Shown here in pieces: positions 25,896-34,963 of a stretch of DNA of 64,000 nt. Below the pieces are notes generated by a model. It worked only from the letters and a program-made list of their open reading frames with translations. It ran no database searches and was not told the origin of the DNA. Numbering within the stretch: the stretch's first letter is position 1; every line of letters starts with the position of its first letter. Source of the stretch: Iningainema tapete BLCC-T55 (GTDB lineage Bacteria; Cyanobacteriota; Cyanobacteriia; Cyanobacteriales; Nostocaceae); the NCBI RefSeq assembly GCF_014698965.1, contig NZ_JACXAE010000118.1:222193-286192 (forward strand), in the 5' to 3' direction. The position numbers were made by a program, and so were the translations under genes.

Positions 25896-28019
25896 CTATT
25901 GGCGTACCAAAACTCGATCGCCTACACTAACTCTTACCAATTGGTTGTCGCGATCAAAGGTGGCAGATGTTTGAATTTTGTCCGCCACTTTTGGTATTGC
26001 GACTGTGCCAATTAGGGTGGTATCAGATTGCCATTGCCCTACGTACATAGCTGATGCCAGTTGAGGATAAAATGAACTGCAAAATTGGTAAACTATCAAA
26101 CGCAGATCGGTGATAACTGTACTGATAGGTAAGTAGTCAAACCATTGCTGTCCAGTTTGACGTGCTAGAGGCAGCCTGGGGATGGCAAGAAATAACAACG
26201 CCAACCTTGGATCTTTACCATCTAGTCGGTGGAACATAAACCTGTCTTCATCTAAGCTAAAAAATAATTTAGCGTTTCCGGAATCTAGGTAAAATGAGCC
26301 ATCAACTGCCATGCGGACAATTGTACTCAGATGACCGATCGCCCGCCCTTGTTGGGTAATGCTAAAGTGTAGCTGGGAATCGAGGGGAAAAGTGAGAGCC
26401 TGTGCAAGAGTGCGATCGCTTGCCACAGGTTCTACCACCGCATCTTCACTTGGTGTAATTTCCGCACAAAATTCACCGTTTACCAACAAACTAGCGAAAC
26501 TGAACGGAACTGTAGCAGCACCTAATACTGGAGTAAGCTGTACTTGAATATGGATATGAGGCTGGGGTGAATACCCAGAGTTCCCACAACGTCCCAGCAT
26601 AGTTCCCCGCTCAATGCGATCGCCTTGCTTCACGACAATACTGTTCTGCGCAAAATGAGAGATTTCAACGTAAAAGCCCCGCTCATCGTACAGCATCACA
26701 TAATTACCCCAATTATGGTCTTGGTCTACGCTGCCAACATCACAATCAGGCAAATCGCGCACTACATGAACCACCCAACCGCGAATAGGGGACAGCACAG
26801 GTTTTTTCCAAGCGTAGTAGTCGGTCAACTGCAACCCTGCATCGCGATAAGTAAGACCAAGATCGTCCTGAATGAGAAAGTCATAAGCATAGCGCCAAAG
26901 CCCTTGATGAGTCCATTTGCCATCAAACCCCTGCCAAACTACCCAACTTCCTGCAAAAGGTAAACCAAGAAGGCGTCCTGTACTACCTCGATATCGTCGC
27001 CGTGCTGTTAATTCGTAATCCAGAGTCTTTTCTGGCGAAGATTGAGGATATCGTGCAAGTAATTGATGCCCCACTAAACCGAGTAGATATAACAACATCA
27101 TCGTTACTAAGTTGTAGGGCAAGGCATGTACAGGCAATAATACTGCCGCCCAAAAAACACCAATTGCTTGACCTAATAAGACAGCCAACGCAACTCCTAA
27201 AGCAGCTAATAAGTAGCTTCGGGGTGATGGCAGTAAATAAAACCCGCCTAGAGCCAGTGCTACCAAAATAAAATTCAGTGTCCCAGGGTCATAATATACA
27301 TAAGCGAAAGTTCCAGTCAAAATACCCTGAATAAATGACCCAAAGGCATAGCTAGACAACGCTAACAAAAACTGAATACGTGAATTTAACAACAATAGTA
27401 GAGCAACTATTATACCAATCCACACATTTGGTAGGAAGAAAATCATTCCCAGTGTACGTAAGAAACCTTCAATCGGCACTGGCAAACCGATTGAATAGGC
27501 ATAACTGTGGACAGTGGCAAGCTGCAACCCAGCAAAACGAAATGCTGCTAAATGAACAGTCCAACTAACAGCAACAAACGGCAAGCTTAAAACAGGAAGT
27601 AAAAAGAACGTGTGCAATACATGTGATAAAGTCCAAGTGAGAACAAATGCCAGTATTCCTGCTGCCGCTGCCAAAAAAATTGATGCTGCACTAGGTTGGA
27701 ACAGATAACCAACACCCAGCCCTGCTAAGAGTGGGTTGAATAAAAACGGTCCCCACTCTAGATAAGTCTGTCCAAGTTTCGCCATTCGGGCAAAAGCAAC
27801 TGTTGCTAATACTCCAGTCAATCCCATCAACAGCACAGCAGGTTGCAGTAGCATAGCAGAAAGTAGTAGTGCTCCAGCACCAACTCCGCGTAGAAACAAA
27901 ATCTCCGCTGTGGCGGCACACATGGCACGCACTAGTCGGGGCGTCTGTAACCGCTTCATTGTCCATTGTGTAATTGGTAACAGACGCTTGAGCGTTAAGC
28001 GATAATGCACAGTCCACAT
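25896..28019 (-). CDS. Urea-transporter-family membrane protein fused to an M23 peptidase domain
   Basis: The first about 320 residues are hydrophobic, with two similar halves typical of the UT urea-transporter fold (GPFLFNPLLAGLGVGYLF; later TLNFILVALALGGFYLLP). After a linker, about residues 365-520 form an M23/LytM-like domain with SPIRGWVVHVV, NWGNYVMLYDE, VEISHFAQNSIVVKQGD and GNSGYSPQPHIHIQV. The latter has the HxH zinc motif. The last 190 residues are unassigned, mostly beta. The protein would sit in the plasma membrane with a metallopeptidase-like domain on one side. It is the last gene of a four-gene operon, 6 bp after the decarboxylase. Whether it moves urea or an operon product is unknown. 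Confidence 0.8.
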   Translation of the reverse strand: MWTVHYRLTLKRLLPITQWTMKRLQTPRLVRAMCAATAEILFLRGVGAGALLLSAMLLQPAVLLMGLTGVLATVAFARMAKLGQTYLEWGPFLFNPLLAGLGVGYLFQPSAASIFLAAAAGILAFVLTWTLSHVLHTFFLLPVLSLPFVAVSWTVHLAAFRFAGLQLATVHSYAYSIGLPVPIEGFLRTLGMIFFLPNVWIGIIVALLLLLNSRIQFLLALSSYAFGSFIQGILTGTFAYVYYDPGTLNFILVALALGGFYLLPSPRSYLLAALGVALAVLLGQAIGVFWAAVLLPVHALPYNLVTMMLLYLLGLVGHQLLARYPQSSPEKTLDYELTARRRYRGSTGRLLGLPFAGSWVVWQGFDGKWTHQGLWRYAYDFLIQDDLGLTYRDAGLQLTDYYAWKKPVLSPIRGWVVHVVRDLPDCDVGSVDQDHNWGNYVMLYDERGFYVEISHFAQNSIVVKQGDRIERGTMLGRCGNSGYSPQPHIHIQVQLTPVLGAATVPFSFASLLVNGEFCAEITPSEDAVVEPVASDRTLAQALTFPLDSQLHFSITQQGRAIGHLSTIVRMAVDGSFYLDSGNAKLFFSLDEDRFMFHRLDGKDPRLALLFLAIPRLPLARQTGQQWFDYLPISTVITDLRLIVYQFCSSFYPQLASAMYVGQWQSDTTLIGTVAIPKVADKIQTSATFDRDNQLVRVSVGDRVLVRQ

Positions 28020-28025
28020 GTCCTT

Positions 28026-29408
28026 TTAACTCCCTACTTGAGAAAGTCGCAACTCAGTTGTTGTTGCCAGTCGGGGCGGTAAATGTTCTCTTCTTTCCAA
28101 GTCGCTCAGATCTTCTGCTTCCCGAATCAATTCAACTTCACCCGATTCTGTCACTAAAACCACATTAGGACGGTATTCAATAAACTGCAACCATTGTGTG
28201 TTGTTGTAAGCTCCTACAGTGGAGATGACAAATCGAGTGCCCCGTGATAAAGGGGGCAGCGAAATTCCCTCATCAACAGCATCAATATTCATGCATAGCG
28301 GTCCGTAGATTACGGAAGGTTGGCACGGACCAGAAACGGGGCGATCTAGCGCAATATCAAAGCGATACCAAAAGCTGGTAAACAGTAAATTGACGCCACC
28401 ATCCACAACATAAGCACGAGTGCCATCGGGTAGTCGTTTGACACCACATATAGTGGTAATCAGTGTCCCGGCTTCGTCAACTACCGCCCGACCAGATTCG
28501 ATGATTAGTTTGGGCATATGTCCTGGTTTTAGCGTTGCCCACAGTGCATCACAAACTGCGTCTGCGTATTCCTCTATTGAAGGTAACATTACGTCTACGG
28601 CATGGTAAGCGCCTTTAAGACGGCTGCGGGAGGGGAAACCACCACCAATGTCTATATAATCCATCTGCCAACCACAGGCTTGCTCAATTTCATAACCAAA
28701 TGTCACCATTTTCTCGACTTGGCGTGCATAAGCTGCAGGTTCCATGATAAATGTGCCAATGTGGCTGTGTAGTCCGTTCACTCGTAATTTACCGCCACTG
28801 GCAATGCGTCGGATCGCGTCCATTGCTTGACCTGATTCTAGATTGAAGCCAAAGCGCGACCAACAGGGTTGAATTCCTGCATCTAGGTTGAGTCGAATAC
28901 CTACTGGAATAGTCCGATCAAGGTTGGAGGAGATCGCCTCCAAATCCTCTATTTCATCCAGGTGATCGATATTGATTGTGACTCCATCGCGTACAGCAGC
29001 TTCTAGAGTGGCATATGGTTTGTATGGTCCGTTGAGAATGATTTGGTTTCCTGGAATACCCAATGCTTTTGCTTTGTCGTATTCCATCTTGGAAACTAAT
29101 TCCGCGATCGCGCCTTCCTGATGTAGGATGGCGCAAATAGCTTTGAGATAGTTAGTTTTGTAAGACCAGCCAAAAATCACATTTGGATAACGAGTGGAGA
29201 AAGCATTACGGATGGTGCGGAACTTGCGCCGCAGTGTTTGTTCTGAATAGACAAACAATGGAGAGCCAAAATGTGCAACGAGATTATCGATCGCCAAGCC
29301 CGCAATCTCTGTTTTCACCTTACGATGTAACAAGCTGCTGCCGGCAAACTTGTTCATCAATCCGCTGTGTAGTTTTTGAATTACTGGTTTTTCGTATTGA
29401 GTTACCAT
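28026..29408 (-). CDS. Type III PLP-dependent decarboxylase (DapDC/ODC-like)
   Basis: This 460-residue enzyme has the alanine-racemase-like barrel decarboxylase fold. The PLP lysine lies in GWSYKTNYLKAIC (Lys84). Further marks are LHSHIGTFI, the phosphate loop IDIGGGFPSRS, ESGRAVVDEAGTL, and the catalytic Cys region YGPLCMNID. It resembles diaminopimelate or ornithine/arginine decarboxylases but has an extended C-terminus. It lies in an operon with an ATP-grasp ligase rather than lysine genes. It starts 1 bp after the ATP-grasp gene. The substrate is probably a special amino acid or conjugate (inference). Confidence 0.8.
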   Translation of the reverse strand: MVTQYEKPVIQKLHSGLMNKFAGSSLLHRKVKTEIAGLAIDNLVAHFGSPLFVYSEQTLRRKFRTIRNAFSTRYPNVIFGWSYKTNYLKAICAILHQEGAIAELVSKMEYDKAKALGIPGNQIILNGPYKPYATLEAAVRDGVTINIDHLDEIEDLEAISSNLDRTIPVGIRLNLDAGIQPCWSRFGFNLESGQAMDAIRRIASGGKLRVNGLHSHIGTFIMEPAAYARQVEKMVTFGYEIEQACGWQMDYIDIGGGFPSRSRLKGAYHAVDVMLPSIEEYADAVCDALWATLKPGHMPKLIIESGRAVVDEAGTLITTICGVKRLPDGTRAYVVDGGVNLLFTSFWYRFDIALDRPVSGPCQPSVIYGPLCMNIDAVDEGISLPPLSRGTRFVISTVGAYNNTQWLQFIEYRPNVVLVTESGEVELIREAEDLSDLERREHLPPRLATTTELRLSQVGS

Positions 29409-29409
29409 G

Positions 29410-30456
29410 TTATCTTTCTCCCAAAGTTACTAGAGCTTGTAAAGGGTTTGTGTCTGTTACCATTTCGTAGGTGTAGCGCATGAACAACTTACCTGCATCA
29501 TAAGAAGGTAGAGGAGGTAAGGGTAATCCCAGCGATGCTCTTACTAAACGTGATGGAAGGTTAATGCCTACGCCAGTAGCAAAGTAAGTCCAGGCGGGAA
29601 AGCGTGGGTTAATTTCGATCAAATAAATCATGCCGTCAGGATCGGCGATGCATTCTAACTCGAATGGTCCCTTCCACTGGGTATATTGTAGGAATGCTTC
29701 TGCTGCTTTGAGCAAGCCTGTATGATGGATGGTTACACCACTCCAGATTTTACCAAGATGGGTCACAGACATCTTTTTTGTCGCGACTAAACCGAGATGG
29801 TTTCCTTTGTCATCTCCAACTCCCACTAAGTTGAGTTCGATGCCGGTGACAAATTGCTGTAAGATAATTGGGTATCCCCACCACTCCGCTGCCAACTGAT
29901 GGAAACGTTGCTGTGCTTCTCCTTCGGTTGACACTTTGTAAGCTCCGTGGTAAGGACCCTTGACCATTAACGGCAATCCCAGTGATGCGATCGCTTCATC
30001 AAGATCCTTAATAGATGTCACAGCCACCGTCTGTGGTGTTTGAACACCAAACTCTTTTGCGACTTTAGTCAAGCGTACCTTGTTACGTAAAGCAAACTGC
30101 TCTCTTGTCGGTAGATAAGTTTGGATACCAAGGGACTCCAACTCTCTGGCACACCTGATGTAAAGCGGTAATTCCATATCGAAATTGGGAATCACGCAAT
30201 CTAGTCCAACCTGCTGTTGAATCTGCTGCAACCGCTCAATGAGAACTTCTGGTTCCGAGGAAGGATAGGGCATGAGGTAACGGCGATCAAATAGCCAATC
30301 CATATACAGCCCTGGTTCCATTGCATCGTAAGCAAGTCCGATGATTTGGGTAGGTAATTGGTTATCTTCGCGTAGACTGCGGGCAATGCCTGTACCGGGA
30401 CCGGGATTATCGACTGCATTAATGCCTGTAATGGCGATTGTCAAAGGTTTCATCAA
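29410..30456 (-). CDS. ATP-grasp family carboxylate-amine ligase-like protein
   Basis: In 348 residues an N-terminal Rossmann-like domain (IAITGINAVDNPGPGTGIARSL) precedes an ATP-grasp domain. ATP-grasp marks are VRLTKVAKEFGVQTPQT, LPLMVKGPYHGAYKV, IILQQFVTGIELNLVGVGD and the magnesium site FELECIADPDG with LIEINPRFPAW. Such enzymes activate a carboxylate with ATP and join it to an amine or other nucleophile. The closest general look is CarB/PylC-like ligases. It overlaps the PqqD-like gene by 4 bp (ATGA), and the decarboxylase follows at once. Confidence 0.8.
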   Translation of the reverse strand: MMKPLTIAITGINAVDNPGPGTGIARSLREDNQLPTQIIGLAYDAMEPGLYMDWLFDRRYLMPYPSSEPEVLIERLQQIQQQVGLDCVIPNFDMELPLYIRCARELESLGIQTYLPTREQFALRNKVRLTKVAKEFGVQTPQTVAVTSIKDLDEAIASLGLPLMVKGPYHGAYKVSTEGEAQQRFHQLAAEWWGYPIILQQFVTGIELNLVGVGDDKGNHLGLVATKKMSVTHLGKIWSGVTIHHTGLLKAAEAFLQYTQWKGPFELECIADPDGMIYLIEINPRFPAWTYFATGVGINLPSRLVRASLGLPLPPLPSYDAGKLFMRYTYEMVTDTNPLQALVTLGER

Positions 30457-30701
30457 TTATCCCCTGTTAGTCCTAAGGTTTTGAGTTGTTGGCAAAAGTC
30501 TGCAACATCGCGCTCTGCCATACCAGGAGTAATGTCGAACCGATGGCATAAAAACTGGACAATTTGTTGCTGAGTTTCACCGTGTTGCAGCCGTTGCAAG
30601 ATGAGCTGACCACAACGGTTTAACATAAAGTTTTCACCTGTGGCAAAGTCAAAAGCAAAGCCATCTTTGGTGACTGTTAAAGATTGAAATGCTGACATCA
30701 A
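30453..30701 (-). CDS. PqqD-like (RRE-fold) small protein
   Basis: This 82-residue protein has a winged-helix PqqD pattern: FAFDFATGENFMLNRCGQLIL and LQHGETQQQIVQFLCHRFDI, ending VADFCQQLKTLGL. PqqD-like proteins bind leader peptides or tether substrates for modifying enzymes. It is the first gene of the operon with the ATP-grasp ligase, PLP decarboxylase and UT/M23 membrane protein. No precursor peptide gene was recognised upstream (30702-30926). Confidence 0.75.
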   Translation of the reverse strand: MMSAFQSLTVTKDGFAFDFATGENFMLNRCGQLILQRLQHGETQQQIVQFLCHRFDITPGMAERDVADFCQQLKTLGLTGDN

Positions 30702-30926
30702 TTGTAGTTATACGAGATTTTACGTAGGAACAAATTTCTACATGCCATCTTATGAGTTTATACTGAAAATTCATAGGTACTATAGGCTCTGATTTCATCC
30801 GATACATTTGGTACTTTAGTCCCAATGCATCTTTGACAAAATGGGACTAGAGACGCTTGGAATAGGTATAAACTCACAATAAATTAAGCTTTATACTAAG
30901 CATAGTTGTCTCATTTTGTAACGCCT

Positions 30927-32198
30927 ATGAAAGAATTACTAGTATTTACTAATTTAAAAAAAATGATTAATTTGAACTATTCACTACGTTTATTGCTTCC
31001 TTTGGAGTGGATTCTTGTCGGTATATCTATAATAATGGAATTGCAATCAAAAAATTTTCCTAAACCGATATTTGCCCATGAATCTTCTACTATTAATCCT
31101 ATTTTACTATTTGTAAGTATTTTTATTTTTGGGAGTATGGGTTTTTGGTTACCTAGATGCAATCAATTATCTAAGCTCCTCTATACAGCAGTTGAATTAT
31201 TGCTAATTTTAGCTGCTAGCATTTCCGCTGGTCACGGGATTGGATTTTCACCTCCTTTGCTACTTATTTTAGTTATTCGTAGCTTTTTGATATTTAAATT
31301 AATTGGACGTTTGCTGGTGGTTGGTCTAGTTTGGCTTTGCTTTATTGGTAGTTTGAATCTCATGAATTATCCACCGCAAATTCAGCAAAAAATGGAAAAA
31401 TTTCCTGAAGAACAGATTAGGAATTTTGTTTGGAGTTTAAAATTAAATATGGCTATTTTATTTACTCTAGTATTAATATTTGTATCATTATTGGTAAATA
31501 CTTTACTTGCCGAATTGCAAAGTCGTCAAAAATTAGCTCTTGCTCACGAACAACTGCGGCAATATGCTCTCCGCGTCGAGGATCAAGCGACACTACAAGA
31601 GCGTAATCGGATTGCCCGTGAAATACATGATGCTTTAGGACATTTACTCACAGCACAAAGTATTCAACTAGAAAATGCGTTGTTGTTTTTGGAGTCAAAT
31701 TTTGAAAAAAGCAAAGGTTTTTTGTTAGAAGCAAAAAACCTTGGTACTAATGCTTTAAAAGAAGTGCGTTATTCTGTTGCAACGCTGCGTTCAGATCCAT
31801 TGCAGGGCAAATCTTTAGATTCAGCGATCGCGCTTTTACTTGCAGAGTTCCAAGCTAGGACGCAAATTTCTCCAGACTATTCACTGCGTTTAGAGCCATC
31901 AGTATCGCCAGAATTAAGCCGAACGATTTACCGCATTGTTCAAGAAGCTTTAACAAATATTTCCAAACATAGTGCCGCAACTAAGGTAACAATTGATATA
32001 CAAGCAACTACTGATTCGTTGTGTTTGCGCGTTGAAGATAACGGTATCGGCTTTAACCCCAACCAAAATACCACGGGTTTTGGACTAAAGGGAATGCGCG
32101 AACGAACTTCAGCGCTGGGAGGTCAATTGTATATCACCAGTGAACCAAATGATGGTTGTCAGATTATGGCATTTTTTCCATTGTCGAGGCTAAGTTGA
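30927..32198 (+). CDS. Sensor histidine kinase of the DesK/NarX type
   Basis: In about 423 residues the N-terminal part has five to six membrane segments (up to about residue 200). Then come a coiled linker, the HisKA_3 dimerisation domain with the phosphorylated His in [15 protein letters not shown], and a HATPase_c domain ([28 protein letters not shown]). It senses an unknown membrane or external cue and phosphorylates the adjacent NarL-type regulator. ATG 30927 is favoured over TTG 30906. The last base of its TGA is the first base of the regulator ATG. Confidence 0.88.
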   Translation: MKELLVFTNLKKMINLNYSLRLLLPLEWILVGISIIMELQSKNFPKPIFAHESSTINPILLFVSIFIFGSMGFWLPRCNQLSKLLYTAVELLLILAASISAGHGIGFSPPLLLILVIRSFLIFKLIGRLLVVGLVWLCFIGSLNLMNYPPQIQQKMEKFPEEQIRNFVWSLKLNMAILFTLVLIFVSLLVNTLLAELQSRQKLALAHEQLRQYALRVEDQATLQERNRIAREIHDALGHLLTAQSIQLENALLFLESNFEKSKGFLLEAKNLGTNALKEVRYSVATLRSDPLQGKSLDSAIALLLAEFQARTQISPDYSLRLEPSVSPELSRTIYRIVQEALTNISKHSAATKVTIDIQATTDSLCLRVEDNGIGFNPNQNTTGFGLKGMRERTSALGGQLYITSEPNDGCQIMAFFPLSRLS

Positions 32199-32854
32199 TG
32201 ATCCGCGTGTTGTTGGTAGACGATCAAACGATTATCCGTTTAGGGATAAAAAGCTTGTTGGAGTCGCAACCAGACTTTGAAATTGTTGGCGATGCTGAAA
32301 ATGGTAAGGAAGCGATCGCTCAAGTTGAAGCGCTGCAACCCGATGTGGTACTGATGGATGTGCGAATGCCAACAATGGATGGTGTTGCGGCAACTGAGGT
32401 AATTTGTCAGCGGTTTGCAAATGTCAAAGTCTTAATTTTGACGACTTTTGACGATGATGAGTATGTCTCACTCGCCATGAGATTTGGAGCTAAAGGTTAT
32501 TTACTTAAAGATACACCCCTTGAACCATTGGCAAATGCAATTCGGTCAGTTTATGCAGGACATACACAGTTAGGACCAGGGTTATTGGAGAAAATAATTG
32601 CTCCTGTGTCACACTCTACCGCAATTCCGCCGACTCCACCACTTGAATTCGCCGAACTTACTCCTAGAGAAAAGGATGTTTTACGTTTAATTGCATTGGG
32701 TGCGAACAACCGCGAAATTGCCCAGTCGCTATTTATTGCGGAACGAACTGTGAAAAATCATGTCACGAGTATTTTGATGCGGTTGAATTTGCGCGATCGT
32801 ACTCAAGCAGCTATTTTTGCTAACTCATTTTTGCAATTCTTAGATGATAATTAG
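32198..32854 (+). CDS. NarL/FixJ-family response regulator
   Basis: This 218-residue regulator has a receiver domain ([15 protein letters not shown], phospho-Asp in [11 protein letters not shown], Lys in AKGYLLKD) and a C-terminal LuxR-type helix-turn-helix ([20 protein letters not shown], then [16 protein letters not shown]). It is the partner of the preceding kinase, with translational coupling through a TGATG overlap. The target genes are unknown. Confidence 0.92.
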   Translation: MIRVLLVDDQTIIRLGIKSLLESQPDFEIVGDAENGKEAIAQVEALQPDVVLMDVRMPTMDGVAATEVICQRFANVKVLILTTFDDDEYVSLAMRFGAKGYLLKDTPLEPLANAIRSVYAGHTQLGPGLLEKIIAPVSHSTAIPPTPPLEFAELTPREKDVLRLIALGANNREIAQSLFIAERTVKNHVTSILMRLNLRDRTQAAIFANSFLQFLDDN

Positions 32855-32890
32855 AAGTGAACTAAATATAAAACCAAACCATACTGTTTG

Positions 32891-33613
32891 TTAATTAGCT
32901 TGATTGTTTGTTGGAGCGCTAATCGGCAAGCTTAAAGTGAAGGTAGTCCAACCGGATGGTGTGGGATTAAGCGTCAAGTCCCCGCCATGAAATCTGGCAA
33001 TTTCTCGTGCTAAACTTAGTCCCAACCCTACTCCGTCTACCTTGCGTGTACGTGAGGGATCGCCGCGATAAAAGCGGTCAAAAATGCGCTCCCTTTCATT
33101 AGTTGGAATGTCTTGGGAAGAATTGCTGATTGAGATTAACACTGTTGTTTCTTGCAGGTAGGCGCGAATCTTGATCCCACCTGCGGGAAGATTATATTTG
33201 ATGGCGTTGCTGAGTAGGTTTTGTAAAATCTGGGTGAGCAAATCGCGATCGCCCGTACTCCGACGCACCACAGCATGAATGCGAGCAACCAACTCCTCAA
33301 CATAGAACGGTTTTGCAATATAGTCATCTGCCCCAAGATTTAAACCTTCAAGTCTGTCATCAAGTTCATTACGAGCAGTCAACAAAATTATTGGCACATT
33401 ACGCCCGGAGCGTCGCAGGTGTTTGAGGATAGACAGCCCATCCTTTCCGGGAATCATGATATCGAGAATGATCGCGTCATACTCCTGATCCATCGCCCGA
33501 ATATATCCATCGTTGCCATTATCGCAATAGTCAACGACAAATCCCTGCTCTTTCAATCCAGTGAGGACAAAGTTAGCGATTCTCGATTCATCTTCAACGA
33601 ACAGGACATTCAT
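32891..33613 (-). CDS. Receiver domain fused to a histidine-kinase ATPase domain (deletion fusion)
   Basis: Residues 1-118 are an OmpR-type receiver (LFVEDESRIANFVL, Asp51 in IILDIMIPGKDG, Lys101 in YIAKPF, ending ARIHAVVRRS). Residues 122-240 are only the HATPase_c end of a kinase (N-box NLLSNAIKYN, FDRFYRG, GVGLGLSLAREIARFHGGDL). The DNA-binding domain of the regulator and the sensor and HisKA parts of the kinase are missing. The simplest origin is an in-frame deletion across a former regulator-kinase gene pair. The junction codons 121-123 (GGC GAT CGC) contain a HIP1 octamer at 33245-33252. Neither phosphotransfer nor DNA binding can be complete. Confidence 0.85.
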   Translation of the reverse strand: MNVLFVEDESRIANFVLTGLKEQGFVVDYCDNGNDGYIRAMDQEYDAIILDIMIPGKDGLSILKHLRRSGRNVPIILLTARNELDDRLEGLNLGADDYIAKPFYVEELVARIHAVVRRSTGDRDLLTQILQNLLSNAIKYNLPAGGIKIRAYLQETTVLISISNSSQDIPTNERERIFDRFYRGDPSRTRKVDGVGLGLSLAREIARFHGGDLTLNPTPSGWTTFTLSLPISAPTNNQAN

Positions 33614-33734
33614 TGGATTCTCTTACTCAACTGTGAGATTACAAAACTGTAATCAATAGACTTGGCGAATTGTAATTTTGGGCTGGTGTAATCAAAAACA
33701 TTGACACCTCAATTACAACACAAAGTTTATTGTT
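33614..33734. promoter_or_regulatory. Divergent regulatory region with TGTAAT repeats
   Basis: Between the divergent fusion gene and the secreted protein lie GATTACAAAACTGTAATC (an inverted pair), then TTGTAATTT, GTGTAATC and CAATTACAAC. The repeated TGTAAT/ATTACA units look like operator sites of an OmpR-type regulator, possibly the one lost in the deletion. This is inference from motif repetition only. Confidence 0.4.
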
Positions 33735-34031
33735 ATGAAGATTAATCGACAATTTACCCTTGCGGCTTTATGCGCTGCTACTGTTTTTCTACCTACATCT
33801 GCCTTTGCGAATGAAGTCTATTCTCGTCGAGTTTACTCACTGCCGCGCTATAATGTTCAAAGAGATGTTAGTCGCCAAGAGCGTCGAGATATCAACAGAG
33901 TTGAAGCAAGACTTGAAGCCGCAAGAAGAAGGTTTTCGCGGGATGGGCGTATAAGTCGCCAGGAAAGAGAAGAAATCAACAGTTTAGAAAGAGAACTTGC
34001 TCGGGCTGTACGTAACGCTAGGCGTGACTAA
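33735..34031 (+). CDS. Small exported helical protein, Arg/Glu-rich
   Basis: The 98-residue protein has a clear signal peptide (FTLAALCAATVFLPTSAFA). The mature part is highly charged and has two similar units: DVSRQERRDINRVEARLEAA and GRISRQEREEINSLERELA. The predicted mature form is a periplasmic helical hairpin. I recall similar short proteins linked to two-component genes but cannot name the family. It lies divergent from the receiver-kinase fusion and may have been its target. Confidence 0.65.
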   Translation: MKINRQFTLAALCAATVFLPTSAFANEVYSRRVYSLPRYNVQRDVSRQERRDINRVEARLEAARRRFSRDGRISRQEREEINSLERELARAVRNARRD

Positions 34032-34107
34032 GGCTACTAGTATTTTATTTTGAAGTTACTCAAGAAACCGGGTTGCTGCGTTCCTCGCAACCCTTTCGTG
34101 TATCATC

Positions 34108-34908
34108 ATGCGTTTTGGGCGATCAAGGTACTACACGGGGAAATATTGCATGAAAAACGATGATTGTCAAGTAGGTATAATTTTGAGTCGAAGAGAGGCA
34201 CTCGCTTTATTTAGGGCAGCCGGGGCGGCAATGGTTGTTGTCTGCATACCGAGAGCCAGTTCCGCGCAAGCACAGTCGAGAAAACGTGTCCGAGCATCGA
34301 CAGCAATACCAGCTTGTGTCGTGAGTCCCGATCAGACTGAAGGACCGTATTTTGTAGACGAGAAGCTCAACCGTTCTGATATCAGATCAGATCCAGAGGA
34401 CGGTTCGGTGAAAGACGGTGTGCCACTCCAACTGACGCTGCGGGTTTCTGGGATCAACGGTACTGGCTGCACGCCGCTGGCAAATGCGATCGTAGATATT
34501 TGGCACTGTGACGCGCAGGGTGTCTATTCAGACGTGACAGATCGAAGTTTCAGTACCGTCGGGAAAAAATTCCTGCGCGGGTATCAAGTGACAGACGCCA
34601 ATGGAACCGTCCAGTTCACAACCATCTATCCCGGTTGGTATCAAGGCAGAACAGTGCATATGCACTTTAAGGTACGTATGGATGCGACATCAGGGCAGAG
34701 TTATGAGTTTACATCACAATTGTACTTTGATGACTCAATTACAGATCGGGTACACGCACAAGCACCATACGCTAGCAAGGGACAACGCACACTGAAAAAT
34801 GCTGGAGACGGAATCTTCAGAAACGGTGGAGAACAATTGTTGCTCACACTCACCGTAACAAGCCAAGGTTACAAAGCAACGTTCGATATTGGGCTTCAAA
34901 CAGTTTGA
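34108..34908 (+). CDS. Intradiol ring-cleavage dioxygenase-like protein, exported (Tat-type signal)
   Basis: The protein is of the protocatechuate 3,4-dioxygenase / catechol 1,2-dioxygenase fold. After a Tat-like signal (LSRREALALFRAAGAAMVVV) comes SPDQTEGPYFVDEKLNRSDI. The iron ligands follow as Tyr in DAQGVYSD, Tyr in PGWYQGRTV and His-His in VHMHFKV. The four ligands appear intact, so ring cleavage of an unknown diol outside the cytoplasm is plausible. Base use is more G/C-rich than the surroundings. Part of the gene (about 34664-34735) is duplicated downstream at 35648. ATG 34150 is an alternative start. Confidence 0.85.
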   Translation: MRFGRSRYYTGKYCMKNDDCQVGIILSRREALALFRAAGAAMVVVCIPRASSAQAQSRKRVRASTAIPACVVSPDQTEGPYFVDEKLNRSDIRSDPEDGSVKDGVPLQLTLRVSGINGTGCTPLANAIVDIWHCDAQGVYSDVTDRSFSTVGKKFLRGYQVTDANGTVQFTTIYPGWYQGRTVHMHFKVRMDATSGQSYEFTSQLYFDDSITDRVHAQAPYASKGQRTLKNAGDGIFRNGGEQLLLTLTVTSQGYKATFDIGLQTV

Positions 34909-34963
34909 GCGGCAACGGTGGGCAGCGGGATGTTAAAGTCAAATATATGTGGAGGTTGTAACT

